Shown here in pieces: positions 55,057-64,000 of a stretch of DNA of 64,000 nt. The position numbers and the translations under genes were made by a program. Source of the stretch: Symbiodinium natans (Eukaryota > Sar > Dinophyceae > Suessiales > Symbiodiniaceae); assembly GCA_905221605.1 (NCBI GenBank), contig CAJNDS010001202.1, forward strand, positions 218,854 through 282,853. The letters run 5' to 3'. The first letter of the stretch is position 1. Every line of letters starts with the position of its first letter. Under the pieces are notes generated by a model. It had not been told where the DNA came from. It ran no database searches and saw only the letters and a program-made list of their open reading frames with translations.

Positions 55057-55663
55057 CTAGAAATTCTTTACAGAGCTTCATGTGGGGGGTTACCAGAATA
55101 AGGGACCCCGAATCTAGACCGACTCCCTTACCCCTAAGTTCGGAAACCCCCATATGAGGGAATGAAATTGCCTAAAGCTGTCTTCACGTTCGGTCACCGC
55201 GGGCTTGAGGTTCGGGTTGTGTCACGCATGGTGGGACCGACGAGACTTCGAAGTAAGGTTCAGTTTCTTCAAATGCTGCGCCTGCTAGATCCAAAATGCC
55301 CCAGGGACGGCAGCATTTGATATGATGGCAGCCCATAAGCACATGGCCACCGAGAAACAAGATCCTCTTGTGGAGGCTGCAGACGAAACGCCCAAAACAC
55401 AGGCCCTATCTAAACCCAATGCACGGAATCTAAACCGCTCCAATCCCCGCGCAGCCCACACGCAACAAACTTATCGGAAGGAGGTCCACCATCATGGCTC
55501 AGGGATTTCGGGTGCAGATCATGTACTAATCCCATCCCCCTAATATACCCCCCCCCCCAAAAGAAACTCGAAATGTGTTTTTATTACTAGGTGAATGTTT
55601 TTATCCAAATGTCATGTTTTGGGTCCAAAGGGTTTAGGGTCTAGGCTTCAGGGTTCTTACGAG

Positions 55664-55667
55664 AGCG

Positions 55668-55712
<45 letters not shown>

Positions 55713-55802
55713 CAGACAGGGAGGGAGAGAGAGAGAGAGAGTTCCACCACTCGCACTCACACTCGCACTCGCACTCGCACTCACACTCATACTCACTCAC
55801 TC
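55664..55802. repeat. (GA)n followed by (CACTCG/CACTCA)n
   Basis: (GAGA)n with GC and GACA interruptions at about 55664-55741, then a six-base CACTCG/CACTCA repeat to 55802. Confidence 0.95.
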
Positions 55803-56092
55803 ACTTGGTTTGAGGGTTTTGGGAGCCTTCAACCCACCCCCTAATTCGGAATGGGTTTTCAACTGTGGGGGTGAATTCAGGAGGCTTTTCCGGAAAGTGT
55901 TTTGATATTTGGGGGTACGTTTGATACGAGGGGGAAGTGATTATACCCCGAAAGCCCTCAACCTAATAGTGCCAGCTCCCTCTTCATTTCAATTCACAGC
56001 CTGCCCCAGGACAAGGCTCGGCGTTCCAGTGGTGGCTCTGCAGCGTGCAACTCACCTGTGGCTCGGTTTCCGTAGCTGGAGGCTTTACTCAC

Positions 56093-56129
56093 CGAGCCGA
56101 AGTCCCCGGTTTCAAAGCCCCATGGCGCA
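56093..56129 (-). CDS. Small exon with GTGAGT donor (APWGFETGDFGS)
   Basis: Acceptor TCACCAG at 56130-56132 and donor GCTCG|GTGAGT; one phase base plus 12 codons. A second CACAG|GTGAGT lies 37 bases further on the same strand and could be a competing donor or end a 20-base exon (56056-56075). Confidence 0.4.
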
Positions 56130-56159
56130 CTGGTGATTTCTCATGAAGGGTGAATGTCA

Positions 56160-56300
56160 CCTTTGCAGTACCTTCGGCATGTAGCACCCAACAATGGTGC
56201 AATGACCCTCCTTAGAACATCTCTGTCACCCCTGAACGTGTTTGGGGCCCCCCTTCCCCTCGAAGAAGGGACGCTGTTCAAGAGCCACCTGGGGGGCTTG
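56160..56300 (-). CDS. Exon candidate (FRGDRDVLRRVIAPLLGATC)
   Basis: Ends near AAAG|GTGACA or CGAAG|GTACTG. The plus strand also has an open frame of 154 codons here, which I judge less protein-like. Confidence 0.35.
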
Positions 56301-56502
56301 GGGGGGGGGGATATCCCAAGGCTTGCAAGTGGCTTCAAACTGCAGCCGAGCCGCGATAGCCTTCGCAGAGCTCTAGCAGTGACTCCCAGTGCTCTTGCTC
56401 ATCGTCACCATTTTCCTGGAGAGAGACTTGGGACTTCTGAAAAATCTCCCCCCATGCTCTGGCTCAGAGCCACGATAGCAATAATACTTGGCTGGGCCGC
56501 AC

Positions 56503-56575
56503 CTGAGCTGGACGCATTTGCAACCCATGGCGTCTTGGGCATCCACAAAACTGTCTGGGCTTTCGGGGGACATGA
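56503..56575 (-). CDS. Exon candidate (SPDSFVDAQDAMGCKCVQL)
   Basis: Donor CTCAG|GTGCGG. Acidic, with a C-K-C pair. The right border is uncertain. Confidence 0.35.
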
Positions 56576-56639
56576 CTGGTGCCATGGGTTATCTGTGCAC
56601 GTAGTAGCTGAACATTAACATCATTTCTCTTCGCCATCC

Positions 56640-57300
56640 CTCAGCTCAATCGCCAGTTACGCGCTGTAAGGTAGACAAGTGAGTAGACATCTTCGCTTTG
56701 GCCTTCTGAGCCCAAAAAACTGGCGGAGTCATGAAAGGAAAGCCTCTGATGTAGGGCGCAATGCACGGGTAGGAGTAAGAGGTTACATTTCAACACAGCA
56801 GTTTCCCTATGTAACCCAGGAACTGAGCGGGTACCCGCTTTGGCTTAACGATGTTTAAGGCGAATGCAACAATGAAGAGTATACGGTGGCACTGGGGGAT
56901 CTCGATCCATGCAACCCAAACTCTGATGCACAGCCCGAAAGCATGGAACCCTCGACCTTGAAACTCTCCAATAACCTACGTAAACCCAAAAACATCTTGA
57001 CCCCACATCCTAAACAAGCTTCTAGGGGTTAGGCGTCCAGGATGCCAGGTTGGAGGAAACAGGGGTTTGGATAGGAACCTGTGGCTAATGGGGAGGGTTT
57101 GCAGGGGGTTGGGAATGTAGGGTTACAATCGGGCTTGTTGGTTTACAAACCTCAGCTGTAGGTCCCAAGCCACACGGTTTTAAGGGCGTAGAAACGTATC
57201 AGGTGTCTAGTGGCGGTGGTGGGTTTGCTACTTTAAGTGCTTTTCAGGGCTCAGGGTCTAGGGTGCTTGTGACCGTCTTGTAACCCCAAACCCTGCAAAG
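56640..57300. other. Spacer or intron, no exon recognised
   Basis: I see nothing coding that I can support, only degenerate TTTAGGG-like words. Confidence 0.4.
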
Positions 57301-57319
57301 CCACCCTGCAGTAATCACC

Positions 57320-57353
57320 CTAAACCCTAAACCCTAAACCCTAAACCCTAAAA
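57320..57353. repeat. (CCCTAAA)n array, short
   Basis: Four to five units; degenerate relatives continue at 57512-57580. Confidence 0.9.
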
Positions 57354-57582
57354 ACCTGGAGCCCCGATCGTCATATTTCTGCGGAACCGCGCGCCCCTCT
57401 GGTCAAGAAGTCTCTGCGTCAAATTCGAAAGTCGAAAGACCAAACACCGAAAGTGATCGAAACCAAGCAGCTTACGGCAATCCCCAACAGAAAGACACCC
57501 CGAAGCTATAAAAAAACCCAAGGCCCCTAAGCCCTAAGCCCAAAACCCTGAGCCCCAAACCCGAAACCCCAAAGAAAGAAAC

Positions 57583-57672
57583 CCGAAGCGGTTGGAGGAC
57601 CAACCGCTGCTTGCAAGTCTGGAACGCGACGTGACCGTCTGGCTGTCCGGGCGAACAGTTCCCAGAATCAAG
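57583..57672 (-). CDS. Exon (SGNCSPGQPDGHVAFQTCKQ)
   Basis: Acceptor CCCTAAG at 57673-57675 and donor CTTCGG|GTTTC; exactly 30 codons. Begins LD and ends RLVLQPLR. Two Cys and a Gly/Pro turn suggest an extracellular or zinc-type module. Family unknown. Confidence 0.5.
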
Positions 57673-57879
57673 CTTAGGGTGCATATTTTCATAATATTAC
57701 TAACATGAAATAAAATTCGTGGTAATATTCATGTTAACATGAAGTGTATGTAGCGTTTAGGTTTTAGATTCTTATGGGGTTCAAGACATCAGGCACAGGG
57801 TTTCAACGGGATGTTTCCTTGGCGGATGGTGCCATTCTGTTTTCATGATGCAAAGGAAGCTGTGATTGCTGTGCATCTG

Positions 57880-57985
57880 CCGGTGCCCCCCCTCTCCCCC
57901 TCTCCCCCTCGCCCTCTATGTACAAATCCTCGCCGCAATCTGCAGCTGCATCACTGCAGCCACTGGGCAGATTCGACCTGGCAGC
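57880..57985 (-). CDS. Weak exon candidate (SDAAADCGEDLYIEGEGERG)
   Basis: Acidic open frame over a CTCCCC-rich stretch. Borders unknown. Confidence 0.25.
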
Positions 57986-58202
57986 ATGCCATGACATTGA
58001 AAGAAAGGGCGTGTTTTGTAGGAGGGCCCCATATCAAAAGGCCCCCCTAAACAGCAGGGACCTTCATCTACAACAATCTGTCATGCATGGACTTGCCATT
58101 CCACCATTCCCGAAATGTCGCACTCTTCAAGGTTCTGGTTGCAGGCATGATGGAGGCATGCTCACCTGAACGCATCTGAACGCCGTAATGTACTTAGACC
58201 CT

Positions 58203-58294
58203 CTAAGACATGGCCAGGTCGGCAAAGTCGCACTGCGGGAAGTTTTCCCTGATGTAGTCGTTCCCCTGCTCCTTGGCAGTTCTGAGACCCAAAT
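58203..58294 (-). CDS. C-terminal exon (DYIRENFPQCDFADLAMS-stop)
   Basis: Acceptor GGCGGAG at 58295-58297, two phase bases, 29 codons and TAG at 58203-58205. Convincing end of a gene. Upstream exons are probably the 58473-58615 block and others to the right; a small exon between them may be missing because the phases differ. Confidence 0.55.
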
Positions 58295-58472
58295 CTCCGC
58301 CAGGCCCATACCAATCCCAGGAAGCCCTGCATTGGGGCCGGCACCCAAATTTGCACTGGGTCGGGGCCGGTCCCGCCACACTGGGGTATATCGCCATACC
58401 TTGGTCTTGAGGCTTTCTGGCCTTTTGCTGGCTTTTGTGTAGCTCGGGTGTCTCATGAAGGTCAAAACTCAC

Positions 58473-58615
58473 ATGGCAATGGCCATGAACTCAGAAGAAC
58501 AACTGCCATTGAACACCACAGTGGCTCCGAAATCGCTACATTCCAATGCTGTACCCACTACAACATAAGGAACACACAACCCAAAGAAGGAAAAGTGGTA
58601 ATTCTGGAACAAGCG
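58473..58615 (-). CDS. Exon (VVVGTALECSDFGATVVFNG)
   Basis: Acceptor CTTACAG at 58616-58618 and donor GCCAT|GTGAGT; 47 codons plus two bases, phase 0 start. Begins RLFQNYHFSFFGLCVPY and ends SCSSEFMAIA. Hydrophobic strands with Cys. One of the best-supported blocks. Family unknown. Confidence 0.6.
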
Positions 58616-58620
58616 CTGTA

Positions 58621-58835
58621 AGGGTTTAGGGCCTTTAGGGCTCAGGGCTTTTAGGGTTTCGGGCTTTGGGGTTTTCGCTCTTTTAGGGCTTAGAAAGTTC
58701 AGGTTTAGGGCTTTCAATGTCTAGGGCTTGCAGGGTTTAGGGCCTTTAGGGTTTAGGGCTTTTAGGATTTAGGGCCTATAGGGTTTAGGGCATTTAAGGC
58801 TTGGGGTAAAGGGCGTTTAGGGTTCAGGGTTCAGG
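58621..58835. repeat. Degenerate TTTAGGG array
   Basis: GGGTTTAGGGCCTTTAGGGC and similar units, 9-16 bases, much decayed, directly right of the 58473-58615 exon. Confidence 0.85.
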
Positions 58836-58959
58836 ACTCTACTGCACGCCAACATGTTAACAGTCTCCTTTGACACTTTCACACGTTCCCCTAAGCAATG
58901 ACGCGAGTGCCCGTAGGCTGCTTGGGCACAAGAAGGACGTATTTTTATCAGCATGAATT

Positions 58960-59140
58960 GCGCCACCACTCATAGAGAAGTCTCCAGGCCAGGCTGCCCG
59001 GTGAAGAGCGAGTGAAGCCTCGGTGCGCCATGGAATGGGCTTGGAGGCCTTTTAGAGCATGTGGCTCTGTGGCGGATTCTTGCGAGGAATGTGTGAATGG
59101 GTGCAGCACTAGCAGTGTCCACGTCACCTCAGGACATGCG
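58960..59140 (-). CDS. Weak exon candidate (THSSQESATEPHALKGLQAH)
   Basis: Open frame with MAHRGFTRSSPGSLAWRLL. The plus strand is open too (83 codons), so strand is uncertain. Confidence 0.25.
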
Positions 59141-59379
59141 GTGAACAAAACTGTCTTAGCCGAGAGATTTCCTATGATTCAACCAACCTTCGAACCCAGA
59201 GCCAATGCGTTGTACATGTTTTTTGCCAAACATGCCATGGCAAGAGTACCAGAACGAGAGTGATGGCAACATAAAAATTTCCGAATTTAGGGACCTACTT
59301 GCACTGAACCACAGAACAAGCAACCCCAAGCCCCGGCCCTAAACCCTTTGTGAACCCAGGCTCAATCCTGTCCAGCTGG

Positions 59380-59449
59380 GAACCCTAAACCCTAAACCCT
59401 AAACCCTAAACCCTAAACCCTAAACCCTAAACCCTAAACCCTAAACCCC
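59380..59449. repeat. (CCCTAAA)n array
   Basis: About ten units, left of the 59452-59548 exon. Confidence 0.95.
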
Positions 59450-59451
59450 AT

Positions 59452-59548
59452 AAAGCAAGCGGAAGGGCTGGAGGCCTGAGGTTCCTGGGCCTCGGGCACC
59501 GGCAGAGACTCCTCCTCTATCCTGCCGAAAGGCGTCTCCCAGCGATTC
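59452..59548 (-). CDS. Exon (NRWETPFGRIEEESLPVPEA)
   Basis: Acceptor TGCCAG at 59549-59551. Continues QEPQASSPSACF. The possible donor is TTTATGGG|GTTTAG, where the GT belongs to the first telomere-like unit of the intron. Flanked by CCCTAAA on the left and TTTAGGG on the right. Family unknown. Confidence 0.55.
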
Positions 59549-59600
59549 CTGGCATGTGGGGGTTTCCGAACATCGGGGAACCGAAAATCACTCCCCAAAT

Positions 59601-59660
59601 AGGGTTTAGGGTTTGGGGTTTAGGGTGTAGGGTTTAGGGTTTAGGGTTTAGGGTTTAGGG
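59601..59660. repeat. (TTTAGGG)n array
   Basis: About eight units with TTTGGGG and TGTAGGG variants, opposite to the 59380-59449 array. Confidence 0.95.
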
Positions 59661-59739
59661 GTATAAACCCACCGAACTGTAGGATCCCCTTATATAATCA
59701 GGACCCTAATAATAAGATACCCCTAATTTTTGGAAACCC

Positions 59740-60470
59740 CTCATGTCAGGAAGTGTGCCAGACTCGACTCTCTCAAAATAGGGGACCCAAAAAGGGACCC
59801 ATTGAGGGAACTACACAAATTAGCACCGGCGAAACTCGGAGAAGAACCCCCCCAAACCTGCATGAACGTAAACAATTTGGGAGGCGCCACGCGACAAACA
59901 CCCAGGGCCAGGTTTGCATAGGGTTTAGTACGGTTTGTCACGCAGCCACAAAGCCTGTCGTTGGCTTCCTTCAACATACAAACACAAGCTTTGCCTATTC
60001 CTCCAGCGCATTCCTCCCACAGTATGGTTGGGACCACGAGCTGGGTCGATGCAGGTGATGCCTTACGCGTAATTCTGAATTATTCAATGCCTCGATTCGT
60101 ATTGATGCGACTGGATTGATGAAGCAAAGAGCGACTAAAGTTGCAGAGCACTGGGTGTTTCTGGCGGTCTCCGTTCGAATCCTCGAATGAGAACATGGCT
60201 TTTGGTGCTGAATGCTGAGAAGGGAGCGTTTCATGCGTGAGTTGAGTTGCAGCCCTCTGACGACTATGACTAGTGCCTTAGTCGAGGTAATGCCACTTGC
60301 AATGCTTGGTTGCTAAGGAAACTGATGTCCCATTAAAAAACTAGAGATTGGCTTTTGTAGATACTCGAAGCCAAACCCCCTCAGTCCCAACTCCCATTTT
60401 CTGAACCTGGAAGCTGCCCCATAAACCCTCAACCCTCAACCCTATAACAACCCTACAACTGCAACCCCTG
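59740..60470. other. Spacer or intron, no exon recognised
   Basis: Short open frames on both strands but none with convincing borders. Confidence 0.35.
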
Positions 60471-60478
60471 ACACAGGC

Positions 60479-60540
60479 CCTTTGCCAGCTCAGGAGCTTC
60501 CCAAGCTGTGGGAAGTCGTCCAGGAAGATGCAGACCGTTG
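60479..60540 (-). CDS. Exon-like block (VCIFLDDFPQLGKLLSWQR)
   Basis: Acceptor GCGTTCAG at 60541-60543, donor near AAAGG|GC. Good coding pattern: beta-strand VCIFLDD then helix. Family unknown. Confidence 0.5.
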
Positions 60541-61036
60541 CTGAACGCGTATCCCTTCGTCCATGGCCAGGAGTGAAGGTTTAGGTCTTTTGGAGTTCAA
60601 GCTTGTGGGGTGAGGGAACTGAAGGAAGGGGGACGAGGGGGCTTCGGTCTGAAATAACCATGGGCTTGGGCTCTCAGATGCCCCAAAACGCTTCAGGAAG
60701 GGGCATGCGGGACTCCAATTGCCCGAAAAAGCCCTCCTAAACCCTCATAAACACCCCCCCCCCCTTGCGTTTAAGAGAAGGAGTGAGCACGACACACGGG
60801 TTCTCATACTCGAAAAAACCCCTAAACCCGAAATGGTATGTTGGGGATAGAACTGATCTAACGGTCTAACGGTACCTCAGCCCCTATTTCCCTAAGAAGA
60901 ACGAGCAAGAAGATTGGCTCCCCGCGGCGCGGCCGCCGCGAAGCAGACCATGCCCTCCTCAAGGGGGGCTTCTGACAACCGCCGACGCGCCCTGAGAGAC
61001 TTAGCCTAAGCTGGGCTTAGGGCTGTTCGCTGGCTC

Positions 61037-61094
61037 TAAACCCTAAACCCTAAACCCTAAATCCTAAACCCTAAGCCCTAAACCCTAAACCCTT
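61037..61094. repeat. (CCCTAAA)n array
   Basis: About eight units with CCCTAAG/TCCTAAA variants. Confidence 0.95.
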
Positions 61095-61254
61095 TTTAGG
61101 GCTTCAGCCGTGGGGCGCTTGCCCCTCTTTAGCTTTAGAAAAGTAGGCGAACAAGGCAAGATGCGGTGCACGGACCCCTCTCTTGCAATTCATGCGGTTA
61201 GTCATGAGCTTTCAAGAAGAATTCATTCGGAATGGTGCCATTCATGAACCCGAA

Positions 61255-61345
61255 GATTTCCCGATGCAGCCCCCCAACAGACTTCGTGCAAAGCGCCGGA
61301 TGTCAAATGCGGCGTTGCCAACGTTGGGCAACCACCGCCCCGCAT
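61255..61345 (-). CDS. Weak exon candidate (WLPNVGNAAFDIRRFARSLL)
   Basis: A coding-like minus-strand stretch, but a plus-strand frame is also plausible. No firm borders. Confidence 0.3.
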
Positions 61346-61418
61346 AGCTCGACCTTCCCTCCCACTGTAAGCCCTAAATCCTAATCAAGCCCCTAAGCCC
61401 TAAGCCCTAAACCCCAAC

Positions 61419-61474
61419 CAGCAGCTCCAGGATGGGTACTCCCTTCAGCTCGTCGTCGTCTATGGCCTCGATGG
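61419..61474 (-). CDS. Exon-like block (AIEAIDDDELKGVPILELL)
   Basis: Acceptor GCACGAG at 61475-61477 (weak) and donor CTGCTG|GTTGGG. CCCTAAA-type repeats on the left (61371-61415), TTTAGGG-type on the right (61519-61551). Acidic helix then strand. Family unknown. Confidence 0.5.
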
Positions 61475-61555
61475 CTCGTGCAGGTGAGGTTTGAAACTTG
61501 GCTCTTTTCAGAAAATCGGGTTAGTTTAGGGTTTAGGGCTTAGGGTTTCTCCCCC

Positions 61556-61620
61556 GACCTCATATATATATATATATATTAATTATAGTATGAGTACATA
61601 TATATATATATAGGGTAATA
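61556..61620. repeat. (AT)n microsatellites
   Basis: Two (TA) runs at 61561-61580 and 61597-61612 in an AT-rich block that continues to about 61850. Confidence 0.9.
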
Positions 61621-62069
61621 TAGGGGATCTCGTGGGACATCCTAGGCTCACAAGGGCCATCCTTTCTTTTGGGCGTCTCATCTGTAGGCCTTGCCGGGTT
61701 GAGGGGGCAGGCCCATGGATGGCATTCATATTCAATTATGCGATATTTTTATAGTGTATAAGCATGGAACTGAATATGAATAAGATTCAAGTACTAAGAT
61801 ATTCGTGTTCTATAGAAAGAAATTGAGTATGTCTTCATCCTTCCCAGCCCATGCTATGCCAATGCTGGCAGTTTGTCGTTCGGGCGTTCTCCTAGACATC
61901 CTTCAACGCGATGGCCCTGTCTGAAAGCCCTGAAGGTGCCCAGACAACCCCCCCCCCCCCCAAAAAAAAAAAACCATATTTGCCCCAGCCAAAAAAAGGC
62001 ACAGAACCATCCTCCCAGGCTCGCAAGCCTAAAGCTTGCGCCTGAACTCCCCCCTTTTAAGGGGCGCGC

Positions 62070-62200
62070 CTGATATTTGGAGCTCCTCTCCGCGTCGCCC
62101 GTGACGCCGAACTGAACCAAAAAGGTCGGCACCTCGAAGGCAAAGGACTTCAGTGTTTTCACGATCGCGGCCCAGCATTCCAGGTTGAGTGCGTTTTTAC
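62070..62200 (-). CDS. Exon (SFAFEVPTFLVQFGVTGDAE)
   Basis: Donor TATCAG|GC at 62070. Upstream in frame lie LELGCKNALNLECWAAIVKT and LK. The right border is not solved: no AG acceptor lies in the coding part, and TGA appears near 62234. One of the clearest coding blocks. Family unknown. Confidence 0.55.
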
Positions 62201-62299
62201 AGCCAAGTTCCAGTTTTCGGGAGTTTCACCTGTTCCCTTTTCTGGTACCCTCGTTCTCGGGATCATTGATTCGGAGCCCTCTTCTGCCCCCAAACTTCA

Positions 62300-62385
62300 G
62301 CAAAGGCACCCCGCGATAGATGGGGAGATCTGTGTAGTACCTGCGCTGACTCGCATGGCGCCCGCTCTTGCGTCGGTTGTGGCTT
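62300..62385 (-). CDS. Exon-like block (SGRHASQRRYYTDLPIYRGV)
   Basis: Acceptor AAACCAG at 62386-62388. Basic start (SHNRRK) then the block shown. The end is uncertain (GGG|GTGCC or AAG|TTTGG). Confidence 0.45.
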
Positions 62386-62926
62386 CTGGTTTGACCTGTA
62401 AGCGAACTTGGGACTGCTGAGGTTCAATCATATGACCCTCAACTCTTAGTCCCTTAAGAGCCGAGCCCTGTGGCTCAAATCCACAAGCTCTCTGCAAGCC
62501 AAACCCCACGGGCCCCAATGTCTGGAAAGTGCCGACTTCGCCCTGACTTCTGCACCGACTCCCCAGGGCCCCAAGCACATGCACCGGAGCACTTATCCGT
62601 GACCAGCTGAAGAAACCGCTGGGTGCCCAATGGTGCCCAGCTCGGGACCACCCTGGCCATTTCGACCGAGCGCAGGGTTTGCAGGAGGTGGTTCTGCATC
62701 CTCCTGCCCTTTCTTTGATGCGCTGAAGGGCTGTTCCCATACAAGGGGGGACATCAACATGCTACACCCTGACCACAAAGCTTGGATTTTGGAGGCTCTA
62801 ACACCTTTGTGGGGCCTTTGCAAGGGTCTTTTCGGAGGCCTTTCGGCTAAGAAGGCTCCGCCTTGCTTCAAAAGAGATCCGCAGCGAGCTCCTACCCAGC
62901 CGCTCCCCACCCCCCTTGGCAAAACA

Positions 62927-62945
62927 CACACACACACACACACAA
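62927..62945. repeat. (CA)n microsatellite
   Basis: About nine units. Confidence 0.9.
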
Positions 62946-63220
62946 AATAAGGCCCCAAGCATGCCTCATTTGGCCGGGGGGCAGGGGGTTGCTTCAGACA
63001 GTCAAAACCACATGTGTTTCAGATTTCAACATTCCTCAAGACTCAAGAACCTACGCCTGAGTCCGAAGCATCCCTATAAATGCCCTGCAAGCCCTAAGCC
63101 CTCAGCACAAGTTCTATGAACCCTACTGTATGAACCCCATAACCCCCTTTAAGGCCCACACACCCTTAAAGCACCCCACACCCCCAACTCTTTCCCACCT
63201 CATCTTGAGGAGTCCCTTAC

Positions 63221-63252
63221 CTTGGCGAGCTTCGGCACTTCTCGAAACATCC
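63221..63252 (-). CDS. 32-base micro-exon with GTAAGG donor
   Basis: Acceptor CATGAG and donor CCAAG|GTAAGG. In phase after the 63391-63445 exon it would add DVSRSAEARQ. An alternative frame gives MFREVPKLAK. Confidence 0.35.
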
Positions 63253-63390
63253 CTCATGGTCCCCCTCTGTTTGGGGGTACATCATGGTCCATTTCCTACG
63301 GCTTTTTGTGGACCTTCTTGTTGGAGAACTGCTACAGAGAGCAGAGGGATCAAATCAAGAGAGGCTGCGGGATGGCTTCTGGGATCTTAC

Positions 63391-63445
63391 CAGCTGCTCC
63401 AGTCGCCGAACTTGAGGTCCTCCAACCTCGAAACCCGGTGCAAAC
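63391..63445 (-). CDS. Exon-like block (LHRVSRLEDLKFGDWSS)
   Basis: Acceptor ATGCTTAG at 63446-63447 and donor CAGCTG|GTAAGA; two bases + 17 codons + two bases. Its end phase fits the 63221-63252 micro-exon. Confidence 0.45.
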
Positions 63446-63459
63446 CTAAGCATACTTCA

Positions 63460-64000
63460 CAACAATCACCAGGGGAAGGAAGCCTTAGGAGAAGCCATGT
63501 TGCTTGTCTTCAACTCAACACGGCAGACCTGGCGCGAAGGTGGCTTTGCACCACCGGGGCTATGAGTTCACGGATTCGCGCCGCACTGTGGGGCCACTGG
63601 AGGGTTCAGGGTTTAGGGCAGCAGGGTAGGGTACTGGGTTCAGGGTTCATGGCATTGGGGTTTTGGCATACTCGGATAGCTTGGATGTATGCTGGGTGCG
63701 TGGGGTCTTGGGTTCAGGCGGGTGTGCTGATGTCATCTGCATGGCAGGTTTCGAGTAGTTTTTTCAAGCCCCAGCACCTGCCTTGCGGCTCCCTTCTCTC
63801 AACGCAAGCACCCAGACGACACAACAACAACAACAACATTGCCTAGCAGGGCCCTTGAGCTTGCCCTTCCATTTCGCCAAACTCAGCTCCCTTATGTCAA
63901 GGTGGAGGTCTGGCCACACATAAGCCTGTGACTGGCAACAGGTCGCGCCGGCGTGTGGCTGACGCAAGTCCTGCTCCTGGCCAGTGCAACTTCGTGAGCC
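63460..64000. other. Window end, no feature recognised
   Basis: A short (CAA)n at 63823-63838 and degenerate GGGTTTAGGG at about 63602-63655. No exon I can support. Confidence 0.4.

Noticed and set aside
56154-56618. 154-codon plus-strand open frame
   Set aside because: No recognisable domain; the minus strand has short blocks with donor sites here. Left as unresolved, not annotated.
1-64000. CRISPR array, tRNA or rRNA genes, bacterial operons
   Set aside because: None seen; the regular repeats are microsatellites, minisatellites or telomere-like arrays.

Overview
This is a nuclear genome window from a eukaryote, almost certainly a dinoflagellate. The best single clue is at 44906-44935: on the minus strand there are two head-to-tail copies of the 3' part of the dinoflagellate spliced leader (CCATTTTGGCTCAAG, the second with one mismatch). 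Supporting clues are abundant TTTAGGG-type repeats, small exons with GT-AG and probable GC-AG introns, and the fact that every exon chain I could build lies on the minus strand. No tRNA, rRNA, operon or CRISPR array was seen.

Layout. (1) 1-17.6 kb is AT-richer and is a graveyard of non-LTR retrotransposons of the restriction-like-endonuclease (RLE, R2-like) type, all minus strand. Two nearly identical copies lie in tandem (A, 1877-5457; B, 5460-about 9450). A more diverged, more damaged copy is at 12.9-15.8 kb, and a short relic of its family is at about 1.0-1.5 kb. Between them are degenerate minisatellites, a long (CTATATAT)n array and AT-rich low-complexity DNA. All three large copies are inactivated by stops, frameshifts or deletions. 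(2) At about 17.6 kb composition changes abruptly to GC-richer DNA with genes. Gene A (20195-22314) is a complete three-exon membrane-protein gene of 657 codons with two introns of about 73 bases. Gene B (17651-19492) carries a ubiquitin-like domain split over exons. (3) 22.9-34.1 kb and 45.0-63.5 kb hold many short exon-like blocks on the minus strand separated by long introns full of (CCCTAAA)n/(TTTAGGG)n arrays. These include two TPR-repeat exons, two likely C-terminal exons, and many blocks with good splice borders but no recognised family. I could not join most of them into genes, so each is given separately. (4) About 34.3-44.9 kb is occupied by a minus-strand cluster of five long ORFs: a proline-rich/coiled-coil ORF1, an endonuclease + reverse transcriptase + RNase H ORF2, a 64-residue one-helix membrane protein, a 310-residue coiled-coil protein, and a 344-residue protein with a 2-oxoglutarate/Fe(II) dioxygenase signature. 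It is followed by a CATG-rich, repeat-rich tail. The spliced-leader relics lie just upstream of ORF1.

How it fits together. The window looks like a one-directional gene array that has been invaded by two unrelated kinds of non-LTR element (RLE type and AP-endonuclease type), with introns enlarged by telomere-like repeats. The spliced-leader relics suggest that trans-spliced transcripts, possibly of the retroelement itself, have been copied back into DNA. The most unusual object is the ORF cluster at 36.5-44.7 kb, in which a dioxygenase, a coiled-coil protein and a small membrane protein follow a LINE-type ORF1/ORF2. Whether these form one mobile unit is not proven from one copy.
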